Shown one piece after another: positions 33,073 through 40,558 of a DNA stretch of 43,140 nucleotides (position 1 is the stretch's first letter; each line of letters begins with the position of its first letter). Origin of the DNA: Brachybacterium nesterenkovii (GTDB lineage Bacteria > Actinomycetota > Actinomycetes > Actinomycetales > Dermabacteraceae); contig NZ_FWFG01000052.1 in assembly GCF_900163655.1 (NCBI RefSeq), positions 1-43,140 of the forward strand, written 5' to 3'. The notes beneath the pieces were generated by a model. The model did not search any database, was not told the origin of the DNA, and was given only the letters and a program-made list of their open reading frames with translations. The translations under genes were made by a program, and so were the position numbers.

Positions 33073-34188
33073 CTACGGCTTCTCGCCGACACCGGTCATG
33101 AAGATCGACGTGTAGAACCCCGGGTCGCCCGGCTTCACCCGCACCGTGTACTGGGACGAGGCATGCGGGCCGTGGGGGTTGGTCAGGATGATCTCACCGG
33201 TCTTCTCGTCATAGCCGGAGACCTGGTAGACGTGCGCGTTGACCAGCTGCCCGCCGTCGCCGAGCGGCTTGATCGGGTCGGTCATGACCGTCACCGGACG
33301 GCCGGCGTCGATCGCCGTCTTGTACTGGTCGAACGAGGGCTGGGTCACGGTGTCGGTCTCGGCGGCGGGCCTGCCGGTGATCATCTCCAGGCCCTTGGCG
33401 GGCGTGTCCGCGCTCACGCCCGACGGGGAGCCGCCGCATTCGTTGATCATCGCCTGCTCGTAGATCGACATGAAGCCGATCCCGGCATCGTGGTAGCCGC
33501 CGTTCCGCGCCGCGGACTTCGCACCCTGGTTCGCGATCTGATCGGGCGACACCGACACGTCCTTCCACGCGCCGTCGACGAACAGCCTCACGGTCCAGCC
33601 CGCCGAGCCCGGCGGCTGCCCCTGGGGCTTGATGTTGTCCGCCAGCTGCTTCGGATCCGTCTTCTGCGCCGCCATGAGGGCGGCCAGGAACCAGCAGTCG
33701 CCGAGCTGGCCCTGCTGCATCTGCGCATTCCTGATGGAGTCCACGTCCAGGGGCACGTCCTCGGGCTTCCATTGCGGGTGGGTGCTCTGCCAGGAGCCGC
33801 CCATGGATTCCGTGGTGACCTTGTCGCGCCACAGGTCGGAGACCTGTTCGACGCCGTTGATGATGTCCGACCAGCCGAAGGAGCCGCCCACCAGGCCGTC
33901 GTACCGGCTGGCATCGAGGGAGCCATCGGGGTCCGAGGCGCTGTCCTGCTGGGCGGCCTGGAGCCCGAGGAACTCCGCGGTGCTCCCCAGGTCGCCCGCG
34001 ACGTCCTCGAGCCCGGTGCGGACCCCCTGCCAGCGGTCGCGGAACGCGTCGGCGTCCGGCCCCGTCCACTCGACCGCGCCGACCAGGCCGGAGAGGCGCT
34101 TCGCGAGCTCCGCGATCCGCTGCTCGTCGCTGCGGCAGCGTCGGCCGTGCTCGATGACCGCGTCCGTGTCGGCTCCCCAGAACGCCAT
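33073..34188 (-). CDS. WXG100-like N-terminus fused to a C2 calpain-type cysteine protease; candidate type VII effector
   Basis: A 371-residue protein in two parts. Residues 1-85 are a helical WXG100-like domain with the turn motif VEWTGPDADAFRDRW (W41-x-G43), the kind that targets proteins to type VII (ESX) secretion. Residues about 140-371 form a calpain-like papain-fold protease. The catalytic Cys165 is in GQLGDCWFLAALMA, His319 in VNAHVYQVSGYD and Asn337 in EIILTNPHGPH, so the triad is complete. ATG 34188 has AAGGGAG upstream. A small gene follows 10 nt downstream. No ESX machinery is in the window. Secretion and toxin role are inferred from domain architecture; a regulated housekeeping protease is the alternative. 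Confidence 0.88.
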   Translation of the reverse strand: MAFWGADTDAVIEHGRRCRSDEQRIAELAKRLSGLVGAVEWTGPDADAFRDRWQGVRTGLEDVAGDLGSTAEFLGLQAAQQDSASDPDGSLDASRYDGLVGGSFGWSDIINGVEQVSDLWRDKVTTESMGGSWQSTHPQWKPEDVPLDVDSIRNAQMQQGQLGDCWFLAALMAAQKTDPKQLADNIKPQGQPPGSAGWTVRLFVDGAWKDVSVSPDQIANQGAKSAARNGGYHDAGIGFMSIYEQAMINECGGSPSGVSADTPAKGLEMITGRPAAETDTVTQPSFDQYKTAIDAGRPVTVMTDPIKPLGDGGQLVNAHVYQVSGYDEKTGEIILTNPHGPHASSQYTVRVKPGDPGFYTSIFMTGVGEKP

Positions 34189-34329
34189 GATGCTCCCTTG
34201 CTCATCGGGCCTCCGCCCGACGGGATCGTCGCGCCAGGGGCTGGGATCACGGTAGAGGCGGCCCTGCTCGCACGCCATGGGCACGACTCCCCATGCCGCG
34301 GCCGACGGGATCGGGACCCCGGTCCCGGC

Positions 34330-34335
34330 TAGCAT
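34330..34335 (+). promoter_or_regulatory. Putative -10 box of the malic enzyme gene, leaderless spacing
   Basis: TAGCAT lies 7 nt before ATG 34343. There is no SD, and transcription would start at the ATG. Confidence 0.5.
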
Positions 34336-34342
34336 GTGGGCC

Positions 34343-35803
34343 ATGTCTCCTGCGCCTTCGGTCAGCCACTCCATCACCGTCCGCCTCGAGTTCGAGGCCC
34401 GCTCCGCAGCGGTCAGCTCGATCACCACGACGATCGAGCAGCGCGGGGGCGAGGTCACGGCGCTCGACGTGTCCGCCTCGGGGCCCGAGCGGATGCGTGC
34501 CGACGTCACGATCCTCACCGGCGGCAACGAGCACGCGATGGAGATCGTCGAGGCCCTCCGCGGCATCGAGGGCGTGGACCTGGGCAAGGTCTCCGACCGC
34601 ACCTTCCTCGCGCACCTGGGCGGCAAGCTCACCGTCGAGTCGAAGATGCCGATCCGCCACCGCGACGACCTCTCGATGGTCTACACCCCGGGTGTCGCGC
34701 GTGTCGTGAAGGCGATCGCCGAGAACCCCGACGACGCCCGGCGCCTGACCATCAAGCGCAACACCGTCGCGGTCGTCTCCGACGGCTCCGCGATCCTGGG
34801 CCTGGGCGATCTCGGGCCCCTGGCCGCGATGCCGGTCATGGAGGGCAAGGCCGCGCTGTTCAAGCGCTTCGCCGGCATCGACGCCTTCCCGATCTGCCTC
34901 GACGCCCACTCGGTCGACGACATCGTCGCCCACGTCAAGGCTATCGCCCCCGTCTTCGCGGGCATCAACCTCGAGGACATCTCCGCGCCGCGATGCTTCG
35001 AGATCGAGGACCGCCTGCGGCGCGAGCTCGACATCCCCGTCTTCCACGACGACCAGCACGGCACCGCGATCGTCGTCGTCGCCGCGCTGCGCAACGCCCT
35101 GCGCGTGGTCGGCAAGGACATCGCGAGCGTGCGGATCGTGCTGTCGGGCGCGGGCGCCGCGGGCACGGCGATCCTGCGCCTGCTGCGCGCCGCCGGGGCC
35201 CGCGACATCGTCGTCACCGACATCCACGGGATCGTCCACGAGGGGCGCCGGGAGCTCGACGGCCGCCTGCCGTGGATCGCCGAGGTCACGAATCCGCGGG
35301 AGATCACCGGCACGCTGCGCGATGCGGTCGCGGGCGCCGACGTGTTCATCGGCGTCTCCGCGGGCAACATTCTGCGCGGCGAGGACGTCGCGACGATGGC
35401 GCAGGATCCGATCGTCTTCGCGATGGCGAACCCGACGCCGGAGATCGACCCGGCCGAGGCCGCCGAGCACGCCGCCGTGGTCGCGACCGGCCGCAGCGAC
35501 TTCGCCAACCAGATCAACAACGTGCTCGCCTTCCCCGGCGTGTTCCGCGGCCTGCTGGACGCCCATGCCAGCAACGTCGACGACCGGATGCTGCTCGCGG
35601 CGGCTGAGGCCCTCGCCGCCGTCGTCACCGATGAGGAGCTCAACCCCACCTACATCGTGCCCTCGGTGTTCAACGAGAAGGTGACGACGGCCGTCGCCTC
35701 AGCGGTGGAGCAGGTCGCGCGCGAGGAGGCCGGGACGGTCGACACGATCACCGGCGCGATGCGAGCCGTCTACGCCGACGAGATCGTCATGCCGCGCGAC
35801 TGA
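34343..35803 (+). CDS. NAD(P)-dependent malic enzyme with N-terminal ACT domain
   Basis: A 486-residue enzyme that decarboxylates malate to pyruvate, linking the TCA cycle and pyruvate pools. Residues 1-85 are an ACT regulatory domain (SHSITVRLEFEARSAAVSSITTTIEQRGGEVTALDVS). The malic enzyme core follows: SMVYTPGVARVVKAIAENP (about 113), VVSDGSAILGLGDLGPLAAMPVMEGKAALFK, the metal and substrate loop FHDDQHGTAIVVVAALRNAL (about 233), the Rossmann site SGAGAAGTAILRLL, and MANPTPEIDP with SDFANQINNVLAFPGVFRG. The ATG 34343 is chosen over an upstream in-frame ATG (34277) because it is preceded by a -10 box at leaderless distance and gives the natural ACT start. Cofactor choice cannot be settled by eye. 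Confidence 0.95.
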   Translation: MSPAPSVSHSITVRLEFEARSAAVSSITTTIEQRGGEVTALDVSASGPERMRADVTILTGGNEHAMEIVEALRGIEGVDLGKVSDRTFLAHLGGKLTVESKMPIRHRDDLSMVYTPGVARVVKAIAENPDDARRLTIKRNTVAVVSDGSAILGLGDLGPLAAMPVMEGKAALFKRFAGIDAFPICLDAHSVDDIVAHVKAIAPVFAGINLEDISAPRCFEIEDRLRRELDIPVFHDDQHGTAIVVVAALRNALRVVGKDIASVRIVLSGAGAAGTAILRLLRAAGARDIVVTDIHGIVHEGRRELDGRLPWIAEVTNPREITGTLRDAVAGADVFIGVSAGNILRGEDVATMAQDPIVFAMANPTPEIDPAEAAEHAAVVATGRSDFANQINNVLAFPGVFRGLLDAHASNVDDRMLLAAAEALAAVVTDEELNPTYIVPSVFNEKVTTAVASAVEQVAREEAGTVDTITGAMRAVYADEIVMPRD

Positions 35804-36254
35804 TGCTCCGCTGCGGGGACGGGCGCGAGCCCGGTCCCCGCAGACGTCTCTCGAGCGCCCAGAGCCCCACGCCGACGGCGATGCCGACAGCGTCGGCCGC
35901 CACGTCGGCGACCGAGACGCTGCGGCCCGCGAGCAGGGCCCCCTGCACCAGCTCGATCACGACCGCGTGCACCAGGCACCCGAGCACCACCCAGCCGATC
36001 GGGAAGCGCCGCGGGCGCCCGGAGGGGCTGAGCGCGGCAGGCGGTGCGAGGACGCGGCCGAGCCCCCAGACGGTCAGCGCGAACACCCCGGCGTGGAATG
36101 CCTTGTCCGTCCCGGGGACGTCGACGCCGCCCGGTGCGGCGGGGACCTCGGGCAGGTAGAAGCCGATGTTCAGCACCGCGGCGAGGAGCAGCAGGGCGGT
36201 CCTCACGGCGACCTCGGGCACCCGGGAGGCGACGGTGCGGAGCCGTCCGCTCAT
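35787..36254 (-). CDS. VanZ-like family membrane protein
   Basis: A 155-residue polytopic membrane protein of the VanZ-like family. Helices are near 17-35 (VRTALLLLAAVLNIGFYLP), 52-66 (AFHAGVFALTVWGLG), 88-105 (IGWVVLGCLVHAVVIELVQ) and 118-138 (VADVAADAVGIAVGVGLWAL). The family pattern DKAFHAGVF ... VIELVQG ... SVADVAADAVG is clear. It does not imply glycopeptide resistance; most homologues have unknown roles in the envelope. ATG 36254 overlaps the stop of the upstream hydrolase gene (ATGA), so the two are coupled. The last 17 bases overlap the convergent malic enzyme gene. Confidence 0.88.
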   Translation of the reverse strand: MSGRLRTVASRVPEVAVRTALLLLAAVLNIGFYLPEVPAAPGGVDVPGTDKAFHAGVFALTVWGLGRVLAPPAALSPSGRPRRFPIGWVVLGCLVHAVVIELVQGALLAGRSVSVADVAADAVGIAVGVGLWALERRLRGPGSRPSPQRSISRAA

Positions 36255-37480
36255 GCCGGGAACGCCCGGGCGGCGAGGGCGCGGCGCGCGGCCATCACGG
36301 AGAAGCGGTCGCGATGCGGGTGGACGCGATTGGTGAGCAGGACGGCGACGGTCCCGTCGCGCAGATCCACGAGGACCGTGGTGCCGGTGAACCCGGAATG
36401 CCCGATCACGGGAGCGTCGGCCGCGGTGGTGGGGAGGTCCTGGCCGATGCGGGTCCCCAGCCCCTGGCGCCACGGCTCGCCGGTGGTGATGCCGAGGGGC
36501 ATGAGCTGATCGGTCGCGAGCTCGCGTCGCAGGGCGGCCGGGATCGCGGGGCCGGGGGCACCGTCCGCGCGGACGGTGCCGGTCGGCGAGGTGCCCGACA
36601 GGAGCGTGCCGAGGGCGAGGACGTCCGCGACGGGCGCGAAGAGGCCCGCGTTGCCCGAGCCCGCCGTCGGGTCCGGGGCGGCGCCGTCGTCCCGACGCAT
36701 CAGGCCCCAGGCGGCCTCGTCGTGGACCTCGCCCTGGACCAGGCCGCGCGGAGGGTCGGTCTGCACCTCGGTGGCCGCGGCGCGCTCGCGATCGGCGGGG
36801 GAGAGGTGCCAGGCGGTCCGGTGCATCCGGGCCGGGTCGAACACGCGGGTGCGCGCGAGCTCCGGGAGCGGGGCGCCGCCGAGGTGCTCGAGGAGCAGGC
36901 CGAGCAGGATGAAGCCGGTGCACGAGTACGCGTGGGCCGTCCCGGGCGCGGTGACGAGCTGGGCCCGGCGGACGGCATCGCGACGGGCGGCAGGACCGCC
37001 GGGGACTCGGTGCAGCGGCAGCGTCGAGGGGAGCCCGGCGGTGTGGGTGAGCAGGTGCCGGGGTGTGATCGCCGGGTGGGGGACGGGATCGCCGAGGACC
37101 TCGCGCACGGGGGCGTCGAGGTCGAGCAGGCTGTCGCCCGCCCGCGTGAGCGCGGTGAGCGTCGTGACGACCTTGGTCACCGAGGCGAGGTCGAAGAGTG
37201 TGCCGGCGTCCACCGGGAGCGGCGCGCGGTCGCCGGCGACGGCGATGCCCGGCAGGTCCCGGAGATCGGGGAGGAACGTCGTGCCCGCGGCGGCGATCGC
37301 ATCGGGCCGGCCCGGACGGCGGATCGCGGCGACGGCCGCGCTCGCACCCTCCGGGGCGCCGTCGCGGGCGCCCGCGACGAGGGAATCGGCGAGGCGCCGC
37401 AGGACGACGGTGTCGTCCGAGTCATCCATATCGCCTGGGGCCGCGGCCGCGGGAACGGTTCCGGGGTGATGCGCGTCCAT
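36251..37480 (-). CDS. Serine hydrolase, beta-lactamase/penicillin-binding fold (class C-like)
   Basis: A 409-residue member of the beta-lactamase-related serine hydrolase family (PF00144 type), with possible esterase, D-peptidase or amidohydrolase activity. Visible are the nucleophile motif FDLASVTKVV (Ser100-x-x-Lys103), a second motif AYSCTGF with the family Tyr (Tyr185, YxC instead of the usual YxN), and VIGHSGFTG in place of the KTG box. TPRHLLTHTAGLPS is the typical loop. No signal peptide is visible, so it would act in the cytoplasm unless the start is wrong; ATG 37429 is an alternative. It is coupled to the VanZ-like gene. A CATACT hexamer 6 nt before ATG 37480 and a 14-bp array just upstream suggest the promoter lies here. 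Confidence 0.9.
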   Translation of the reverse strand: MDAHHPGTVPAAAAPGDMDDSDDTVVLRRLADSLVAGARDGAPEGASAAVAAIRRPGRPDAIAAAGTTFLPDLRDLPGIAVAGDRAPLPVDAGTLFDLASVTKVVTTLTALTRAGDSLLDLDAPVREVLGDPVPHPAITPRHLLTHTAGLPSTLPLHRVPGGPAARRDAVRRAQLVTAPGTAHAYSCTGFILLGLLLEHLGGAPLPELARTRVFDPARMHRTAWHLSPADRERAAATEVQTDPPRGLVQGEVHDEAAWGLMRRDDGAAPDPTAGSGNAGLFAPVADVLALGTLLSGTSPTGTVRADGAPGPAIPAALRRELATDQLMPLGITTGEPWRQGLGTRIGQDLPTTAADAPVIGHSGFTGTTVLVDLRDGTVAVLLTNRVHPHRDRFSVMAARRALAARAFPA

Positions 37481-37500
37481 CGGTCCAGTATGGCGGGGTG

Positions 37501-37568
37501 CCCTGATCGATATGCCCTGATCGATATGCCCTCATCGATATGCCCTCATCGATATGCCCTGATCGATG
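37501..37568. repeat. 14-bp tandem repeat x5 with ATCGAT core
   Basis: The unit CCCT(G/C)ATCGATATG occurs four times complete and a fifth time nearly so (37557-37568). Each unit has the palindrome ATCGAT. The array begins 20 bp upstream of the serine hydrolase start, where promoter-proximal regulator sites would lie. Confidence 0.92.
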
Positions 37569-37645
37569 GCCGTCCGCCCCGGGACCGGCATGCCGGCGCC
37601 AGTCATGCACTCCCTCCGCTCTCGGACGGCCGAAGCGGAGTGGAC

Positions 37646-37672
37646 GCACGACACCTGCGCGAGGTGTCGTGC
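37646..37672. other. Perfect 11-bp inverted repeat
   Basis: GCACGACACCT-GCGCG-AGGTGTCGTGC. It lies between divergently transcribed genes, so it is not placed as an ordinary terminator for either. It could be an operator or a structured leader element. The stem is flanked on the right by a C-run. Confidence 0.75.
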
Positions 37673-37740
37673 ACTCCCCCCCCGCTATGGCGGCGGGATT
37701 CCGGACCTCTCGCATGACTCGACGAGGAGCATCGGCCCGC

Positions 37741-37746
37741 TAGGCT
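37741..37746 (+). promoter_or_regulatory. Putative -10 box of the DUF3039 gene
   Basis: TAGGCT predicts a start near 37753 and a leader of about 28 nt containing GGAAGGAA, a good ribosome-binding site 6 nt before ATG 37781. Confidence 0.4.
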
Positions 37747-37780
37747 CGGGGCCGACCGTCTCCTCCGCGGAAGGAACCCC

Positions 37781-38194
37781 ATGACCGCCGCACTGCCGCG
37801 CAGCCCGCGTGCGTCCTCGACGTCCGATCCCGGCCGCATGGACCCCTACTCCGATCAGCCCGGCGCCGCGCCCGGCTCGACCGCGGTGCTCGACCGCGAG
37901 ACGAAGGAGCGCGAGGAGGTCGCCGATCCCGGGGATCATGACCGCTTCGCCCACTACGTGCGCAAGGACCGCATCACCAAGGCGACGCTCGAGGGCACGC
38001 CCGTCATCGCGCTGTGCGGCAAGGTCTGGGTGCCGGGGCGCGATCCGAGCAAGTACCCGGTGTGCCCCGAGTGCAAGGAGATCTACGAGGGCCTGCGCGA
38101 CCCCCAGGACGGCGAGGGCTCCGGCGGGAAGGGCGACGGCTCCGACGGCGGCGGCCGCGGCGGCTTCCGCGGCTTCTTCGGCGGGCGCCGCTGA
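37781..38194 (+). CDS. DUF3039 domain protein (small zinc-ribbon-like)
   Basis: A 137-residue actinobacterial conserved protein. The DUF3039 core is HDRFAHYVRKDRITKATLEGTPVIALCGKVWVPGRDPSKYPVCPECKEIYEGL (about 53-104). CGK and CPECK supply three Cys (with a His) for a likely zinc site. The tail is Gly/Ser/Asp-rich and ends GGGRGGFRGFFGGRR, an RGG-like nucleic-acid-binding type of tail. Function is unknown. It lies directly before an SF2 helicase and is commonly its neighbour in actinobacteria. Sequence around its stop codon (GGGCGCCGCTGACGCTGTTC) is exactly duplicated 29 bp downstream. Confidence 0.92.
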   Translation: MTAALPRSPRASSTSDPGRMDPYSDQPGAAPGSTAVLDRETKEREEVADPGDHDRFAHYVRKDRITKATLEGTPVIALCGKVWVPGRDPSKYPVCPECKEIYEGLRDPQDGEGSGGKGDGSDGGGRGGFRGFFGGRR

Positions 38195-38231
38195 CGCTGT
38201 TCACGCGCTGGGGGCGCCGCTGACGCTGTTC
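38183..38231. repeat. 20-bp duplication spanning the DUF3039 stop codon
   Basis: GGGCGCCGCTGACGCTGTTC at 38183-38202, containing the stop TGA, is repeated exactly at 38212-38231. Confidence 0.9.
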
Positions 38232-38280
38232 TCACATTCGTGAGGCCGTGCCCCGATGCCGGTTCGTCGGGGCACGGCGC

Positions 38281-38286
38281 TAGGGT
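38281..38286 (+). promoter_or_regulatory. Putative -10 box of the SF2 helicase gene
   Basis: TAGGGT lies 11 nt before ATG 38298, predicting a very short leader (about 4-5 nt) with no room for a full SD. Confidence 0.4.
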
Positions 38287-38297
38287 TGTCGGCGCTC

Positions 38298-40091
38298 ATG
38301 AATCCACTGCCCCCGCACCCCGCCCACGACCCGCAGCGGCCCTCGGAGGCCGCCGCGCAGTCGCTCCCTCCCGCCTACCCCGAGCGCGCCGCGTGGGGCA
38401 CCGCCCCCAAGCTGCGAGCCTGGCAGGCCGAGGCCCTCGAGCTGTACCGCGAGCGCCAGCCCCGCGACTTCCTCGCGGTCGCGACCCCGGGCGCCGGCAA
38501 GACGACCTTCGCCCTCCAGGTCGCCGCGCGCCTGCTCGCGAGCGGCACGGTGCGCCGCGTGACGGTCGTCGCCCCCACCGAGCACCTGAAGGCGCAGTGG
38601 GCCGACTCCGCCTCGCGCGTGGGCATCGCGCTGGACCCGAACTTCTCCAACGCCCAGGGCAGCCACGGCGCCCATTACCAGGGTGTGGCGCTGACGTATG
38701 CGCAGGTGGGCGCGAATCCGGGATTGCACCGGGCGCGCACCGAGGCCGACCGCACCCTCGTGATCCTCGACGAGATCCACCACGCGGGCGACTCGCTCAC
38801 CTGGGGCGACGGCGTGCGCGACGCCTTCGACGTGGCGACCCGGCGCCTGGCCCTGACCGGCACGCCCTTCCGCTCGGACTCCTCGCAGATCCCCTTCGTC
38901 ACCTACGAGGAGGACGGCGAGGGCTTCCTGCGCTCGAAGGCGGACTACACCTACGACTACCGCGAGGCCCTGCGCGACCACGTCGTGCGCCCCGTGCTGT
39001 TCATGACCTACTCGGGCCGCATGCACTGGCGCACCAAGACCGGCGACGAGGTCTCCGCGCAGCTCGGCGCGGGGGAGACCAAGGACATCACCCAGTCGGC
39101 CTGGCGCACCGCGCTCGACCCGCAGGGCGAGTGGATGCAGGCGGTGCTCGCCGCCGCCGACCGCCGCCTCACCGAGGTGCGGCGCCACGTGCCCGACGCC
39201 GGCGGCCTCGTCATCGCCACCGACCAGACGACCGCTCGGGCCTACGCCCGCACGCTCGAGAGCATCTGCCGGCAGAGGACCACGGTCGTGCTGTCCGACG
39301 ACGCCGGGGCGGGCCGGCGCATCGAGGAGTTCTCCGCCTCGACCGACCGCTGGATGGTGGCCGTCCGCATGGTGTCCGAGGGCGTGGACGTGCCCCGACT
39401 GTCCGTCGGCGTCTACGCGACCTCCACCGCCACGCCGATGTTCTTCGCCCAGGCCGTCGGGCGCTTCGTCCGCTCGCGCACCCGCGGCGAGACCGCGAGT
39501 GTGTTCCTGCCCTCGGTCCCGATCCTCATGGCCCACGCCGCCGCGATGGAGGCCGAGCGCGACCACGTGCTCGACGTGCGCCCGGACACCGGCGACGAGG
39601 TCACCGGACTCGACGAGTCGCTGCTGGAGCAGGCCAACCGCGAGGAGAAGGCCAGCGACCAGATGGAGCTGTCCTTCGAGGCGCTCGGCTCCGAGGCGTC
39701 GTTCGACCGCGTCCTGTTCGACGGCGGGGAGTACGGCGCGGGCGGCGTGGTCGGCAGCGAGGACGAGCAGGAGTTCCTGGGCATCCCCGGCCTGCTCGAC
39801 GCGGACCAGATGACCACGCTGCTGAAGTCCCGCCAGGCCGATCAGCAGGCGCGGCGCGCGGGTGCCGGCGAGCGTCCGGCCCCCGTCGTAGACCACCGCA
39901 TGCTCATGGACAAGCGCAAGGAGCTGTCCTCGCTCGTGGCGGCGTGGTCGAAGAAGTCGGGCACCCCGCACGGGCAGGTGCACTCGGCGCTGCGCAGCCG
40001 CTGCGGCGGCCCCGCGGTGCCGCAGGCGAGCGCCGAGCAGATCCAGGCGCGCATCGACACCGTCCGCGGCTGGTTCGTGGGGCGTCGCTGA
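38298..40091 (+). CDS. DEAD/DEAH-box superfamily II helicase
   Basis: A 597-residue SF2 ATPase of the type III restriction/UvrB-like (DEAD/DEAH) class. The N-terminus is Pro-rich. Motifs are Q-region [12 protein letters not shown], Walker [15 protein letters not shown] (about 61-74), motif [12 protein letters not shown] (about 155), motif [20 protein letters not shown], and in the second RecA domain [34 protein letters not shown] and [13 protein letters not shown]. Helicase activity on DNA or RNA is expected, but the substrate and role are unknown. The start ATG 38298 gives [10 protein letters not shown] and is preceded by a -10 box at 11 nt. The gene sits between DUF3039 and clpS, a conserved actinobacterial neighbourhood. 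Confidence 0.93.
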   Translation: MNPLPPHPAHDPQRPSEAAAQSLPPAYPERAAWGTAPKLRAWQAEALELYRERQPRDFLAVATPGAGKTTFALQVAARLLASGTVRRVTVVAPTEHLKAQWADSASRVGIALDPNFSNAQGSHGAHYQGVALTYAQVGANPGLHRARTEADRTLVILDEIHHAGDSLTWGDGVRDAFDVATRRLALTGTPFRSDSSQIPFVTYEEDGEGFLRSKADYTYDYREALRDHVVRPVLFMTYSGRMHWRTKTGDEVSAQLGAGETKDITQSAWRTALDPQGEWMQAVLAAADRRLTEVRRHVPDAGGLVIATDQTTARAYARTLESICRQRTTVVLSDDAGAGRRIEEFSASTDRWMVAVRMVSEGVDVPRLSVGVYATSTATPMFFAQAVGRFVRSRTRGETASVFLPSVPILMAHAAAMEAERDHVLDVRPDTGDEVTGLDESLLEQANREEKASDQMELSFEALGSEASFDRVLFDGGEYGAGGVVGSEDEQEFLGIPGLLDADQMTTLLKSRQADQQARRAGAGERPAPVVDHRMLMDKRKELSSLVAAWSKKSGTPHGQVHSALRSRCGGPAVPQASAEQIQARIDTVRGWFVGRR

Positions 40092-40115
40092 GCCTCGTTC
40101 GTCGGACCGGGTTCG

Positions 40116-40121
40116 TAGACT
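40116..40121 (+). promoter_or_regulatory. Putative -10 box of the clpS operon
   Basis: TAGACT, the same hexamer as before prfB and ssrA, predicts a start near 40128 and an 80-nt leader that ends in GAGGAGG before clpS. Confidence 0.4.
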
Positions 40122-40207
40122 CGGGGGAACCCGCCGCCGGCGGGGACGATGACCGCCGGACGGCGGCCGGGGACGACGGGGACGAGGACTTCGAGGAGGT
40201 GCGCGCC

Positions 40208-40558
40208 ATGCAGGGCTTCACCCAGCGGCCCGCGCGCGGGGGCGTCCGGGTCTCGACGACGGGCGAGGGCCGCCGGCTCGACACCGGCACCGCGCTGCTC
40301 GAGGGCCCCGTGCAGGACGGCCCGTGGTCGGCCGTGGTCTGGAACGACCCGGTGAACCTCATGAGCTATGTCGTCCACGTGCTGCGCACCCTGTTCGGCT
40401 ACTCGCACCCGACGGCCCATCGCCTCATGCTGCAGGTCCACGAGGAGGGGCGCGCCACCGTCTCCCGCGGCAGCCGCGAGGAGATGGAGTCCGACGTCCA
40501 GCGCCTCCACGCCTGGGGGCTGCGGGCCACGATCGAGCGGATCGAGGAGGATTCCTGA
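40208..40558 (+). CDS. clpS: ClpS adaptor of the N-degron pathway
   Basis: A 116-residue adaptor that binds proteins with destabilising N-terminal residues and hands them to the ClpA/ClpC unfoldase. Characteristic sequence is [71 protein letters not shown], including the N-D-P/N substrate pocket segment and the final beta strands. ATG 40208 has GAGGAGG upstream; a longer in-frame reading upstream is acidic and has no such site. Its stop overlaps the ATG of the DUF2017 gene by one base (TGATG), so they are translated together. Confidence 0.95.
   Translation: MQGFTQRPARGGVRVSTTGEGRRLDTGTALLEGPVQDGPWSAVVWNDPVNLMSYVVHVLRTLFGYSHPTAHRLMLQVHEEGRATVSRGSREEMESDVQRLHAWGLRATIERIEEDS

Larger units (their letters stand above)
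37481..37780. other. 300-bp divergent region with 14-bp array and hairpin
   Basis: Between the serine hydrolase (minus) and the DUF3039 gene (plus). It contains the 14-bp array (37501-37568), a perfect 11-bp hairpin (37646-37672) and the TAGGCT -10 of DUF3039 (37741). No protein gene is seen. Confidence 0.6.

Noticed and set aside
35787..36254. Teicoplanin resistance by VanZ
   Set aside because: VanZ-like proteins are widespread in actinobacteria, and no vanHAX genes are in the window.
37501..37568. CRISPR array
   Set aside because: The units are 14 bp head to tail with no spacers, and there are no cas genes in the window. The same reasoning applies to the 8-bp and 37-bp arrays.
37646..37672. 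Rho-independent terminator
   Set aside because: It lies between two divergently transcribed genes, so no known upstream transcript ends there. Left as an inverted repeat of unknown role.
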